From G965198795 sp965198795 (lineage in GTDB: Bacteria > Pseudomonadota > Alphaproteobacteria > Rhodospirillales > Casp-alpha2), in contig OZ240674.1 of the NCBI GenBank assembly GCA_965198795.1, forward strand, positions 2,976,001-3,040,000: 64,000 nucleotides of DNA, read 5' to 3'. Made by a program: the position numbers and the translations under genes. The notes under the pieces were generated by a model, which was not told the DNA's origin, made no database searches, and saw only the letters and a list, made by a program, of their open reading frames with translations. How positions within the stretch are numbered: the stretch's first letter is position 1; each line of letters opens with the position of its first letter. Shown piece by piece: positions 16,818-26,013 of the stretch.

Positions 16818-17429
16818 ATGCCTAACGACACCTCTCTGAACGGTCGGCCCAAACCGGGCTTCTGGGAGAATGCGAAGCGCTATACCCGCTATAAGCTGGT
16901 CGTTCCCATGAAACGCTCGCCGCATTCGCCGGAGTATACGGCGCGCGGCGTGGCCATGGGCGTTTTCTGGGGGTTGACGCCGCTAATGGGCGTGCAAATG
17001 CCGGTGGTCACCGTGTGCTGGCTGGTGGCGAAGCTGCATCCGAAGTTGGACTTTCACCTGATCATGGGCTTGATATGGGTCTGGACGTCCAACGTCTTCA
17101 CGATCATCCCCATGTATTATTCCTTCTATGTCACGGGCCAGGTGATGCTTGGGCGGATCGACAACTTATCGGGCTATGACAGTTTTGCCGAAGCCTTCAA
17201 TCTGGAACGCTGGACGGGCGGCAATTTTTGGGAAGTGATCGGCGCCTACCTGGCGTACGCCTGGGACACTTTCGGTCTCCCTCTGGCGATCGGCTGGACT
17301 CCCTACGCCCTGGCCTTTACCGTGATCAGTTATCACGTATCTGTCCGCGTACTCCATAAACGCCGCGCCAAGATGGCGGCCAGGCGGGCCGCGAAAGCGC
17401 GGTTGGCGGAGCGGAACCAGGCGGATTGA
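16818..17429 (+). CDS. DUF2062 domain membrane protein
   Basis: A 203-residue protein when started at ATG 16818. The core segment SPEYTARGVAMGVFWGLTPL followed by MGVQMP is the DUF2062 signature ('A-x-G-x-x-x-G-x-F-x-G-x-x-P'). Two or three membrane segments follow and the C-terminus is basic (KRRAKMAARRAAKARLAERN). DUF2062 proteins are small inner-membrane proteins of unknown biochemical role, sometimes beside glycosyltransferases. It converges on radC with a 13-bp gap. Confidence 0.88.
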   Translation: MPNDTSLNGRPKPGFWENAKRYTRYKLVVPMKRSPHSPEYTARGVAMGVFWGLTPLMGVQMPVVTVCWLVAKLHPKLDFHLIMGLIWVWTSNVFTIIPMYYSFYVTGQVMLGRIDNLSGYDSFAEAFNLERWTGGNFWEVIGAYLAYAWDTFGLPLAIGWTPYALAFTVISYHVSVRVLHKRRAKMAARRAAKARLAERNQAD

Positions 17430-17442
17430 GTCCGCCGCCGCC

Positions 17443-18183
17443 CTACAACAACCCCATTTCCTTGAAGGACGTGTGGCCCTTTTTCGCGATGATCAGGTGG
17501 TCGTGCAACACGATCCCCAGTCTAGCCGCGGCGTCCTGGACCTCTTTCGTCATATCGATATCCGCGCGGCTGGGGCTTGGATCCCCGGATGGGTGATTAT
17601 GCACCATGATCAACGCCGCCGCTCCAACCTCCAACGCACGCTTGACCACTTCGCGGGGGTAAAGCGGCGTATGGTCAATGGTGCCCCGTTGTTGCACCTC
17701 GTCGGCGATCAGGACATTCTTGCGGTTCAGGAACAAGACCCGGAACTGTTCCCTGCCCTCGCGCGCCATGGCGATTTTGCAGTACCGCAGCAACTTGCTC
17801 CAATTGGACAACACAGGCGCGTCCATCACCTCGTCGCGCGCGAGGCGTTGGGCGGCCGCCTGGACAACCTTCAAGGCCGTCACCACGCTTTCTCCAACAC
17901 CGGAAGTTTCGGACAAACGCTCCGGCGGCGCGCTGACAACACTGGCAAAAGAGCCGAACCGTGACAGGAGTTCTTTCGCCAGGGGCTTCACGTCGCGCCG
18001 GGGGAGCGCCTGAAATAATAACAGCTCCAACAACTCGTAATCCGGCAAACCATCGCCGCCGGCGCTCAAAAACCGTTGCTTGAGGCGCCGTCTGTGTCCC
18101 ACTTGATGAGACGCGGCGTTCCCGGTCGAATTATCACTCAGGCCGCTCTCAGGGGCTTCAGGAATATCCGGCGGTTCGACCAT
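17443..18183 (-). CDS. radC: RadC family JAB/MPN protein
   Basis: A 246-residue protein with the N-terminal helix-hairpin-helix part (LLSRFGSFASVVSAPPERL) and the C-terminal JAMM metalloprotease-like domain with LIMVHNHPSGDPSPSRADID, giving the His-x-His and Asp metal ligands. RadC proteins are conserved; an early DNA repair role is no longer accepted and the function is unsettled. It lies on the minus strand, 15 bp after the stop of map. Confidence 0.93.
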   Translation of the reverse strand: MVEPPDIPEAPESGLSDNSTGNAASHQVGHRRRLKQRFLSAGGDGLPDYELLELLLFQALPRRDVKPLAKELLSRFGSFASVVSAPPERLSETSGVGESVVTALKVVQAAAQRLARDEVMDAPVLSNWSKLLRYCKIAMAREGREQFRVLFLNRKNVLIADEVQQRGTIDHTPLYPREVVKRALEVGAAALIMVHNHPSGDPSPSRADIDMTKEVQDAAARLGIVLHDHLIIAKKGHTSFKEMGLL

Positions 18184-18198
18184 GATTAGCGGGAAAGA

Positions 18199-19044
18199 TC
18201 AGACGTTGTACGGCGGACGATCAAGTCCGGCCGGAGACGCGGTGAACACCTCGTGGCCCGTGTCGGTAACGCCGATGGAGTGCTCGAATTGCGCGGACAA
18301 GGACCGGTCCTTAGTAACCGCCGTCCAGCCGTCGCCAAGAATTTTCACTTCAAACCGGCCAGCGTTGATCATCGGCTCGATGGTGAAAAACATGCCCGCG
18401 CGTAAGGAGTCGCCCTCGCCCGGACGCCCGAAATGCATGACGTTCGGCGCGTCATGAAAGACTTTGCCGAGGCCATGGCCGCAGAAGTCGCGCACCACCG
18501 AATAGCGCCTTTCCTCGGCGAAGGACTGAATGGCGTGACCGATATCACCCAGCGTCGCGCCCGGCTTTACGATCTCAATGCCGCGCCACATGGCTTCAAA
18601 GGTGACGTCGATCAGCTTCCGCGCCTTCACCCCGCATTTGCCGACCGTGAACATGCGCGACGTGTCGCCATGCCAGCCATCCAGAATGACCGTCACGTCG
18701 ATATTGATGATATCCCCGTCCTTGAGCACCTTGTCACCTGGAATACCGTGACATACGACGTGATTGACGGACGTGCAGATCGACTTTGGGAAACCCCGGT
18801 AGTTCAAGGGAGCGGCGATGGCGCCGCGCCCGGTGATAAAGTCGTGGCAGAGCGTATCCAATCGCTCCGTCGTGGCGCCGGGCTGAACATGGGGGGTGAT
18901 GAAATCCAGGCACTCGGCCGCCAAACGCCCGGCCGCGCGCATACCGGCGAAGCCATCCTCGCTGTGCAGCTTTATGAACCGGCCATCACGGCCGCGAACG
19001 GTTTGGACGGCTTCATCCATGGTTTCTCGCGCCAAGCCTCTCAT
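18199..19044 (-). CDS. map: Methionine aminopeptidase, type I
   Basis: A 281-residue enzyme that removes the initiator Met from new proteins. The metal ligands are seen in DGDIINIDVTVILDGWHGDT (two Asp), HGLGKVFHDAPNVMHFG (His), FFTIEPMIN (Glu) and SAQFEHSIGVT (Glu). HVVCHGIPGDKVLKDGD holds the substrate His. The start at 19044 gives a 10-20 residue tail; Met at 19020 is an alternative. It is followed by radC on the same strand. Confidence 0.95.
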   Translation of the reverse strand: MRGLARETMDEAVQTVRGRDGRFIKLHSEDGFAGMRAAGRLAAECLDFITPHVQPGATTERLDTLCHDFITGRGAIAAPLNYRGFPKSICTSVNHVVCHGIPGDKVLKDGDIINIDVTVILDGWHGDTSRMFTVGKCGVKARKLIDVTFEAMWRGIEIVKPGATLGDIGHAIQSFAEERRYSVVRDFCGHGLGKVFHDAPNVMHFGRPGEGDSLRAGMFFTIEPMINAGRFEVKILGDGWTAVTKDRSLSAQFEHSIGVTDTGHEVFTASPAGLDRPPYNV

Positions 19045-19128
19045 CGTTTTTTACTTTCTTAACAGGTACGGCGGCGGAGACCAAACCGCAAACGGCGTTT
19101 CCGCCCTTCGAAAGGCCGCTGGCCGCAC

Positions 19129-19836
19129 TCAAAGACTCAACGGCACCGGAGCGCCCAAACTGATCTCGTCAGGCGTCAGCCGGCAACGATAGCAAAGAAC
19201 CTCGACCCCTTTGGACATCGCCTCTTTCAAGCCCGCCGCATACTTTGGATCAATGTCTTCGGCGATTGTCATGGCCGGGCCGTCTTCTCGCTGAACAAGA
19301 TAGAACATGATCGCCCGGTGACCTTCCGCCGCCATACCGGCCAGTTCCACCAGATGCTTGGCTCCCCGCGAGGTGACGCCGTCCGGAAACTCGACGGGAC
19401 CGCCATCCGGGTTCCGGCGCATGGTCACGTTCTTGACCTCAATGAAGGCTTTGCCTTTTTCCGGATCATCCAACAGCACGTCGATGCGGGAATTTCTGCC
19501 GTACTTCACTTCACGCTTCATACTTTCATAGCCCGCGAGTTCGGTGACCTGTCCGGCTTCAATGGCTTCCGCCACGATGGCGTTGGGACGAGACGTGTTG
19601 ACGCCCACGAGAGTCTCGCCCACGCGGATCATCTCCCAGGTGAACTTTAGTTTCCGGCCGGGATTTTCCGCCGGTGAAACCCAGACTTCCGCCCCGGGTT
19701 CGTTAACGGACTTCATGGAACCGGAATTGGCGCAGTGTGCGGTGACGGTGTCACCGTCTTCCAGCGAGACGTCAGCCATGAAACGTTTGTAGCGCCTCAC
19801 CAGGACGCCGCGAATAAGGGGAGCGTGAAATTTCAT
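19129..19836 (-). CDS. sfsA: SfsA family DNA/RNA nuclease
   Basis: A 235-residue protein when started at ATG 19836 (MKFHAPLIRGVLVRRYKRFM), the usual SfsA N-terminus; the frame extends upstream without similarity. Conserved parts are CANSGSMKSVNEPGAEVWVS, the VGVNTSRPNAIVAEAIEAG segment and KAFIEVKNVTMRRNPDG followed by FPDGVTSRGAKHL. SfsA was first linked to sugar fermentation control and has a nuclease-like fold. It sits between map and a TPR/glycosyltransferase gene on the same strand. Confidence 0.94.
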   Translation of the reverse strand: MKFHAPLIRGVLVRRYKRFMADVSLEDGDTVTAHCANSGSMKSVNEPGAEVWVSPAENPGRKLKFTWEMIRVGETLVGVNTSRPNAIVAEAIEAGQVTELAGYESMKREVKYGRNSRIDVLLDDPEKGKAFIEVKNVTMRRNPDGGPVEFPDGVTSRGAKHLVELAGMAAEGHRAIMFYLVQREDGPAMTIAEDIDPKYAAGLKEAMSKGVEVLCYRCRLTPDEISLGAPVPLSL

Positions 19837-19868
19837 GCAATGGGGCGTAAACCGTTTGCCGGCGGCGG

Positions 19869-20975
19869 TCAACCAACAACCCGCGCCGCAAGGTCGGCGG
19901 CCATTCGCCGAACCGGACTCGACCAATCCAGGCGCTCGTGACACCGGTAAATCCGCTCCGGCTCATACCACGGTTGAGGCTCGGGCCTTGCGGGGTCCAG
20001 CGACGGATAGGCCTGCCAGCGCCAATCGGGGATCTTGCAGCCCATCAACCAGAGCGGCGCTCCCATGGCGCCCGCTAAATTCGCCACCGCGCTACAGACC
20101 GATATCGTAAGATCAACCGACGCCAAAATGGCCGACGTCGCCTCCATTCCCCCCTCGTCGGCGAGTATGTCGGCCTGGAGCGACTCGATGAACAAGCCGG
20201 CCGGGAGCGAATGGAGTTGATCATGCCCTGGCCCGATTTGAACGCTGACGAACGTGACATCCTTTATTCGCAACAGGGGAAGCAGTGTTTCAAGGGCGAC
20301 GGAGCGCTCGAAATCCCTGCCTTGATCTGGATTTCCCTGCCATGCCAGCGCAACGGCGTGGCGCGCGCCGCGAAGACGCTCGCTCCATTCCCGCGTCCGG
20401 CTCTCTTCAGCGGTCATGTAAGGCGCGGCGGGAATTCGCGCGGGGGTTTGGGCGCCGGCCAACAGCGGCAGACTGAACATGTTGACGCGAAAATCACAGG
20501 GCGTCCGCTCATCGCTGATGGGTCGCACCTGAATGTTCGGAAAATGCCTCGCGAGCAAGGCGGTCAACAGTTCCGGGACCTGAAGCTCGACGTTCGAGGC
20601 CCGCTCCATTACCCAGGGCAGGAAACGGGTCAGCAAGATAACGTCGCCGACTCCCTGGTCCGCGATGATGAATAAACGCTCTTTTTCAAGCGGCCGCCCG
20701 TCCCACAGCGGCTCCGGCTGCCGGGCGAACGGCTTCATATTGTAATAATCCATGGCGAGACGCTGCTCGAACAAGGGCCACGCTTTCTCGTAATCGCCCA
20801 GAAGCAAAGACAACTGCGCCGCCATCATTGCGATCGCGGGGTGCTTATTCACCCGCGTCAACTGGGCGTATAACTGGCGGGCGCTGAAGAAATCCCCTTC
20901 GTTGGCCGCCACAATCGCACGATCAAGCGCCGCTTTGTGGGCAGGTGTGATATCGGGAAGAGCGGATAAATTCAT
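19869..20975 (-). CDS. TPR-type glycosyltransferase-like protein
   Basis: A 368-residue protein. The N-terminal 90 residues are helical repeats of TPR type (ANEGDFFSARQLYAQLTR, LLLGDYEKAWPLFEQR). The segment PLWDGRPLEKERLFIIADQG followed by GVGD is the start of the GT-B-fold half found in TPR-linked glycosyltransferases of the O-GlcNAc transferase/GT9-like group. The C-terminal half has VALAWQGNPDQGRD and the AGAMGAPLWLM segment. Such proteins modify surface or flagellar proteins in many Alphaproteobacteria, but no target is shown here. It is divergent from ccmA across a 328-bp gap. Confidence 0.7.
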   Translation of the reverse strand: MNLSALPDITPAHKAALDRAIVAANEGDFFSARQLYAQLTRVNKHPAIAMMAAQLSLLLGDYEKAWPLFEQRLAMDYYNMKPFARQPEPLWDGRPLEKERLFIIADQGVGDVILLTRFLPWVMERASNVELQVPELLTALLARHFPNIQVRPISDERTPCDFRVNMFSLPLLAGAQTPARIPAAPYMTAEESRTREWSERLRGARHAVALAWQGNPDQGRDFERSVALETLLPLLRIKDVTFVSVQIGPGHDQLHSLPAGLFIESLQADILADEGGMEATSAILASVDLTISVCSAVANLAGAMGAPLWLMGCKIPDWRWQAYPSLDPARPEPQPWYEPERIYRCHERLDWSSPVRRMAADLAARVVG

Positions 20976-21060
20976 GAGCGTATCCGAAAAAACAACGCGC
21001 CCTCATAAAAGCATAATCACGCCCCATTCTCGCCATAAATGACTGGCTAAATGCAACTCA

Positions 21061-21155
21061 TAGACCTCCTCGTCTATATACCAGAGACCCCCCTCTCTGG
21101 TCCCCTAATCGGCCTTGAGCCGGAACTTGAGCCGGATCCGTTCCCCTGGATCCGG
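21061..21155 (+). terminator. Three successive hairpins, the last terminator-like
   Basis: Three inverted repeats follow each other: TAGAC/GTCTA (21061-21076), ACCAGAGA/TCTCTGGT (21080-21101) and GAGCCGGATCC/GGATCCGGCTC (21129-21155), the last followed by a T-rich CTTCTTTTTC. They lie between two divergent genes, so no gene visible here reads into them from the left. They may be remains of a lost gene's end, or part of the ccmA leader. The rest of the gap 20976-21303 shows nothing. Confidence 0.5.
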
Positions 21156-21303
21156 CTCCTTCTTTTTCCGCTCCGGTTGATCCATGTCCTGTTCGGAAGA
21201 GAAAAACCTCGGCTATGATCCGGACGACGAACCTGTTGTGACGGCGGGACTAATCGATTCAAATAGGGTCCGGTCAGGAAAGAAGAAAAGGCGCGGCGCG
21301 CGT

Positions 21304-21948
21304 ATGAGTCGGTTCGAAGCCATCAATCTCGGCTGCCGCCGGGGGGGCAGAGAGGTTTTCCGTGATTTGGTTTTTCGGCTGGACGGCGGCGAGGCCCTGG
21401 TGCTGCGCGGCGCCAACGGGTCGGGGAAGTCCAGTCTGCTTCGCGTGCTCGCCGGACTGACTGGCCCCAGCGCCGGACGGTTGACCTGGAACGGTGAAGA
21501 CGTCGCGGAAGAACCGGACGATCACCGGGCCCGATTGCTGTATCTGGGCCATGCGGACCCCATGAAACCCGTCTTGACGGCGCGGGAGAATTTAGGGTTC
21601 TGGGTCGGTCTGGCTGGCGGGAGTCCGAAAGACGCCATAGAGCCGGCCCTGGAAGCCCTGGATATCGCACATCTGGCTGACCTGCCCGCACAATTCCTCT
21701 CCGCCGGTCAGCGCCGGCGCCTCAACCTCGCCCGCCTGATCGCAATCGACCGCCCCCTTTGGCTGTTGGACGAGCCGACGACAGCGCTGGACGCCGCCTC
21801 CACCCGTCTGGTGGCCGGCCTGCTCGCCCGGCACGTGACGTCCGGCGGCATGGTGATCGCCTCCACTCACCTGGAGCTTGGCTTGTCGGCGGAACGCCCG
21901 TTAAACCTTGACGCGTTCGCCGCGCGCAACCTGGGCGCGGGGGCTTGA
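21304..21948 (+). CDS. ccmA: Haem exporter ATP-binding protein CcmA
   Basis: A 214-residue ABC ATPase when started at ATG 21304 (MSRFEAINLGCRRGGREVF). Walker A is GANGSGKSSLLR, the signature region is FLSAGQRRRLNLARL and Walker B is LWLLDEPTTALD. It powers the CcmABC system that loads haem onto CcmE for cytochrome c maturation. ccmB follows three bases after the stop. The GTGTCC-rich leader upstream has three hairpins. Confidence 0.94.
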   Translation: MSRFEAINLGCRRGGREVFRDLVFRLDGGEALVLRGANGSGKSSLLRVLAGLTGPSAGRLTWNGEDVAEEPDDHRARLLYLGHADPMKPVLTARENLGFWVGLAGGSPKDAIEPALEALDIAHLADLPAQFLSAGQRRRLNLARLIAIDRPLWLLDEPTTALDAASTRLVAGLLARHVTSGGMVIASTHLELGLSAERPLNLDAFAARNLGAGA

Positions 21949-21951
21949 GGT

Positions 21952-22617
21952 ATGGGAAGCTTCGCCGCCGTCATCGAACGCGACCTGAAACTGGCGCTCC
22001 GCCACGGCATGGACAATATCGTCGTGCTGGCGTTTTTCGTGATCGCCGTCGTCCTGTTTCCGTTCGGCGTCGGACCGGAGCCCGACATTCTGGCCCGCGC
22101 CGCGCCGGGCGTTATCTGGGTCGCCGCCCTGCTGGCCGTGCTGTTGTCTCTGGAACGGCTTTTTCAGATTGATTACGAGGACGGCTCGCTTGAGCTTATC
22201 ATCCTAGGCGCACCCTCCATTATTCTGACAGTGCTGGCGAAAATCACCGCCCATTGGCTGACGACGGGCTTGCCGTTGATCCTGGTCACGCCGCTTCTGG
22301 GCGTCATGATGAATCTGGATGGAGCTGGATACGGATTGTTGATCGCGGCGCTCGCGCTTGGCACTCCCAGTCTAAGCCTCATCGGCTCCGTCGGCGCGGC
22401 GCTGGTCTTGGGCGCCAGGCGGGGCGGCGTGCTGACCGCGCTTTTGGTCCTGCCCCTTTATATCCCCGTGCTCATCTTCGGCGCCGGCGCGGTCGACGCG
22501 GCGCTCGGCGGCCTTGACGCGAAACCGCATCTGATGCTTCTGGGCGCGGTGTTCGCCGCGGCGCTGGCGCTTTGCCCTTTGGCGGCGGCGGCGGCCCTCC
22601 GCCAATCGGCCGCTTGA
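21952..22617 (+). CDS. ccmB: Haem exporter membrane protein CcmB
   Basis: A 221-residue protein with six hydrophobic segments. FAAVIERDLKLALRHGMDNI at the N-terminus and ERLFQIDYEDGSLELIILGA in the first cytoplasmic loop are typical of CcmB. It forms the membrane channel with CcmC for the CcmA ATPase. It lies between ccmA and ccmC in one operon. Confidence 0.94.
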   Translation: MGSFAAVIERDLKLALRHGMDNIVVLAFFVIAVVLFPFGVGPEPDILARAAPGVIWVAALLAVLLSLERLFQIDYEDGSLELIILGAPSIILTVLAKITAHWLTTGLPLILVTPLLGVMMNLDGAGYGLLIAALALGTPSLSLIGSVGAALVLGARRGGVLTALLVLPLYIPVLIFGAGAVDAALGGLDAKPHLMLLGAVFAAALALCPLAAAAALRQSAA

Positions 22618-22651
22618 TCCGCGCCGGGGAGCGTCCCGTCCGTCACGCCGC

Positions 22652-23422
22652 ATGGCGAAACACGTTGACCCGCCCCGTCAGACGGATAGTTTAAACACCA
22701 TGCTGAACTATCTCGCCAACCCGGCCCGTTTCATGCGCGTTTCCAAGGTTCTGTTGCCCTGGATGGCGGGATCGACCGTCGTTCTGACCGGCGCTGGTCT
22801 CTATACCGGCTTCTTCGCCTCGCCGCCGGATTATCAACAAGGCGACACCGTCCGCATCATGTATATCCATGTGCCGAGCGCCTGGATGGCCCTGTTTTGT
22901 TACGTCATGCTGGCGGTCGCGGCGGCTGTCGGGTTGATTTGGAAGCATCCGCTCGCCAATGTCGCGGCCCGGTCCACAGCGCCCATCGGCGCCTGTTTCA
23001 CCTTCCTCGCGCTGGTGACAGGATCGCTCTGGGGAAAACCGATGTGGGGCGCCTGGTGGGTCTGGGACGCGCGTTTGACGTCGGTCTTGATTCTGTTCTT
23101 CCTGTACATTGGCTACATGGCGCTGAACTCGGCCTTCGATGATCCGGAAAGGGGCCAAAAGTCGTCCGCGATCCTGGCGCTCGCCGGGGCGGTCAACGTG
23201 CCCGTCATCAAATTCAGCGTCGATTGGTGGAACACGCTCCACCAGCCGGCGTCCGTTTTCCGATCCGGCGGCCCCACCATTCACCCGGACATGCTCTGGC
23301 CTCTGGCCTTCATGGCGATTGGGTTCAACTGCTATTACGTCTGGGTGCTGATGTTGAGAATTCGCGGCGAATTGCTGTCCAACCGCGCGCGGGTGAAACG
23401 CCAGCTTCAAGCGGCCGCTTGA
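22652..23422 (+). CDS. ccmC: Haem handling membrane protein CcmC
   Basis: A protein of up to 256 residues with six membrane segments. The tryptophan-rich motif GKPMWGAWWVWDARLTSVLI is the haem-binding WWD domain, and the flanking haem ligand His residues lie in IMYIHVPSAWMALF and FSVDWWNTLHQPASVF. CcmC passes haem to CcmE. ATG 22700 (MLNYLANPARFMRV) is an alternative start that fits the family better. No ccmD or ccmE follows; an IS5 relic begins 29 bp after the stop. Confidence 0.94.
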   Translation: MAKHVDPPRQTDSLNTMLNYLANPARFMRVSKVLLPWMAGSTVVLTGAGLYTGFFASPPDYQQGDTVRIMYIHVPSAWMALFCYVMLAVAAAVGLIWKHPLANVAARSTAPIGACFTFLALVTGSLWGKPMWGAWWVWDARLTSVLILFFLYIGYMALNSAFDDPERGQKSSAILALAGAVNVPVIKFSVDWWNTLHQPASVFRSGGPTIHPDMLWPLAFMAIGFNCYYVWVLMLRIRGELLSNRARVKRQLQAAA

Positions 23423-23448
23423 AACCTCATCCCGTCACCCCGGCGTTC

Positions 23449-23780
23449 TAGGGCCGGAACCCATCACCCATTAGCGGGTTCGATATCTTGAAACGGATTG
23501 CCGGAGGTTTCAGGCCATGAAGGGCTGTTTTTAGCTTTCGGACGAACAATGGGAGCTGATCAAACCGCATCCGCCGCACCGGGCCGCGCGCGGGACGTGG
23601 ACGGGGTGATGACGAACGGGTGATCCCGGGCGCCGTCCGCGTGTTGCGGCCGGGCCGCCGCTGGCGGTCGTCCTGGGGCGTGCGGCCCCTCGGCGCTGCT
23701 CCGCGACCGCTGTATTGCCGCTCGGACCGCGCGCGTCGCCGCAGCGCTCCCGTGTGATGCCTGTCCCATAGGGCCTCCTT
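23449..23780 (+). mobile_element. Degenerate IS5-family relic
   Basis: The sequence CTAGGGCCGGAACCCATCA at 23449 resembles the left end of the complete IS5 element at 4724. From ATG 23517 the frame reads MKGCF-stop-LSDEQWELIKPHPP and then, after two more stops, DERVIPGAVRVLRPGRRWR, the N-terminal part of an IS5 transposase. The catalytic region is absent. The rest of the gap to 24062 shows nothing else. Confidence 0.65.
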
Positions 23781-24062
23781 TCATTCCAATGAAAAAATCG
23801 CGCCATCAGCCGCCGGGACTAAACATCTAAGGAGCGGGGCCGCGGGCGCTTGTGTCACTTGTGTATTGTGCGGGCGGTATGTTTTGTGTATTCAGGCCGC
23901 TATCTTGATCGGGTTCATGAAACGGTCTCGTCATTCATGGAAAAGGCGCGGCGGGGCTTGATTTTCGGCGGCGCCGTGGCCCTCTCGACCAACGCGTTTT
24001 CCAGCGGTATTTTTGGCGCGGGTGTTCCACTGTCTAATCGATCCACCGGCGCCGGAGATTTC

Positions 24063-24926
24063 ATGACCCCCGTCAGTTTCACATATGATCTGGAAAATCA
24101 TTTGGAGACGGACGTCCAGGCGCGCTACGACAAGCCGACCCGCCGGTTCATGGACTTCTGGGAACGCCATCAAATCAAGGGCACAGTTTTCGTCGTCGGC
24201 GAAATCGCCCGGCGTTCGAAGGACCTGATCCGGGAAATCGCGGACGCGGGGCATGAAATCGGCTACCATTCGCATTCCCATCTGCCGCTGGAAGAGGAAA
24301 CGCCCAAGCGCCTTCGCGCCGAGACCGCCAGCGACAAGGCGTTCATAGAAGACCTGACCGGTCGGCCGGTCGTCGGCTACCGGGCGCCGTCCCTGTCGCT
24401 GACCCGGCGGTCCGTATGGACCACCGATGTTTTCCAAGACCTTGGCTTTCTGTATTCTTCCAGCGTCCTGCCGGCGCGTTCGCCCATATATGGATTTCCG
24501 GGCGCGCCGCCGGAACCGTTCAAGTGGCCCTGCGGCCTGATCGAATTGCCGGCGCCGGTTTTTCCGGCCCGCGTTTGGCGCGTTCCCTACATGGGCGGGA
24601 TCTATTTCCGCTATGCGCCCGCGCTGGTGATCCGTCTCGCCCACAGGATGCAATCAAGAAAAAACACATTGCCCTGGTGCTATCTGCATGCGCACGACGT
24701 CGATTCCGAAGAACCGTTCGCGCGTGTTCGAAACGCGGGCCTGATGACGAGTTTTCTCATGTGGATGAATCGCGGCGGCACATTCGGAAAGATCGATAAA
24801 TTATTTGGCGCGGGGGGGGCGTTGCCGCTGGCGGGTCCCTTGGCGGAACGAATCAAGGCGGAGACGACCCCGGATCGCTTGCCGGTGTTCGATCCGGACA
24901 CGAATACGCTTCAGGCCGCGTCCTGA
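24063..24926 (+). CDS. Polysaccharide deacetylase family protein (XrtA-system type)
   Basis: A 288-residue protein when started at ATG 24063 after GGAGATTTC; the frame reaches back to 23850. The start MTPVSFTYDLENHLETD has the first metal Asp of NodB-type deacetylases (T-Y-D-x-E), and EIGYHSHSHLPLEEE holds the H-x-x-x-H ligands. LTGRPVVGYRAPSLSLTRRS is the next motif. The C-terminal part with PYMGGIYFRYAP and YLHAHDVD resembles the deacetylases found with exosortase XrtA. It removes acetyl groups from an envelope sugar polymer. A FemAB-type gene converges on it, but no xrtA is in the window. Confidence 0.82.
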   Translation: MTPVSFTYDLENHLETDVQARYDKPTRRFMDFWERHQIKGTVFVVGEIARRSKDLIREIADAGHEIGYHSHSHLPLEEETPKRLRAETASDKAFIEDLTGRPVVGYRAPSLSLTRRSVWTTDVFQDLGFLYSSSVLPARSPIYGFPGAPPEPFKWPCGLIELPAPVFPARVWRVPYMGGIYFRYAPALVIRLAHRMQSRKNTLPWCYLHAHDVDSEEPFARVRNAGLMTSFLMWMNRGGTFGKIDKLFGAGGALPLAGPLAERIKAETTPDRLPVFDPDTNTLQAAS

Positions 24927-24963
24927 CGAATAACCGCCCGATGAATAATCGAAAGAGACGCCG

Positions 24964-26013
24964 TCACGGCGCCATCCAGGAGATCCGGCCGCCAATCGCC
25001 ACGGTCAGCGGTAACGGCAACCGCCGCCAGATGGAGAGCAGGGGCTTAAGCCGGGGGGTTTCTGGATGCAAATTGGGCACGTCATCCGGGGAGCGGACGA
25101 AAAACTGATAGGGAATGGGCTTAGGCGCAAACCCGAAGTTCACCTTGAATTCGTAGGCGCCGGAGTTACGGAAACTGCGCCCGAAGTTAAACCGCCGGGC
25201 GCCCCGCGAGATCGCCCGGGCCATCAACGCGTGATACATGAACGGGAACCCGCCCGTCCGCCGGGCGATGTCCGCCCCTCCTACATAATAGGGATAGACC
25301 ACGCCCCGGTGATAAAAGGCAAGGAGCGCGATGACCGGCGCGTCCGCTTGCCTGACGGTCAGAATTTCCACATCGCCCTCGAAGGTTGTCAGCAGGGACT
25401 GGAAATACCGCTTTGGCAGAGGGGGCGTGCCGTGGCCGCGGACGGTGCGGCAATACAGCGGATAAAACGACTCAAGATCATTATCTGGCGCGGCGCGCAG
25501 GCCGGATTTCACGCCTTTCCTGACCATGTTCCGTTGTTTTCTCGGTATCGCCGTCAAGGCGTCGTCCGCCGACGCGGCCAGCGCCTCCTCGAAAATGGCG
25601 AATTCATCGGATCGCACCCAACGCCCGCCGTTCGGCGCATGGATATGCGGACTGGGAACATCCCGAAGTTCCAGATACCTTGCACGCGACGCCAAGGCGG
25701 TCTCGACCGCCGCCTCAATCAGCAACCGCGCCACGCCGCTGGTTTCGGCCAGGGGACCGGCGCCGGTGACGCCCATGGGCAGGGAAATCATGGCCTTGCC
25801 CGTCAGCGGACTGTTCATCTCCATCAGCGGCAGCACCCCGGCAAGGCGGCGGCCATCGACCGCGACCAGGGACCGGCAGCGATAAGGAAAACATTCGGGC
25901 AGAATCCCCAGCCATTCGGGCCGGTGGAAGAACCGGGCCGCCGGAGACCTCTCGACCAGATCGGCCCATCCATCCAGATGAGAGCGGTCAAACCGCTCAA
26001 TCACAGGGGTCAT
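24964..26013 (-). CDS. FemAB/GNAT-type peptidyltransferase-like protein
   Basis: A 349-residue protein when started at ATG 26013, which overlaps the stop of the methyltransferase gene upstream (ATGA). It has the double GNAT-like FemAB fold signs: RSPAARFFHRPEWLGIL near residue 28, AIPRKQRNMVRKGVKSGLRA in the middle, and FNFGRSFRNSGAYEFKVNFG near the end. This last motif is typical of the FemAB family linked to XrtA/PEP-CTERM exopolysaccharide clusters. Substrate not known. Part of a three-gene minus-strand operon. Confidence 0.78.
   Translation of the reverse strand: MTPVIERFDRSHLDGWADLVERSPAARFFHRPEWLGILPECFPYRCRSLVAVDGRRLAGVLPLMEMNSPLTGKAMISLPMGVTGAGPLAETSGVARLLIEAAVETALASRARYLELRDVPSPHIHAPNGGRWVRSDEFAIFEEALAASADDALTAIPRKQRNMVRKGVKSGLRAAPDNDLESFYPLYCRTVRGHGTPPLPKRYFQSLLTTFEGDVEILTVRQADAPVIALLAFYHRGVVYPYYVGGADIARRTGGFPFMYHALMARAISRGARRFNFGRSFRNSGAYEFKVNFGFAPKPIPYQFFVRSPDDVPNLHPETPRLKPLLSIWRRLPLPLTVAIGGRISWMAP

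Noticed and set aside
24063..26013. A PEP-CTERM/exosortase locus
   Set aside because: Only XrtA-type accessory enzymes are present; there is no exosortase or PEP-CTERM protein in the window.
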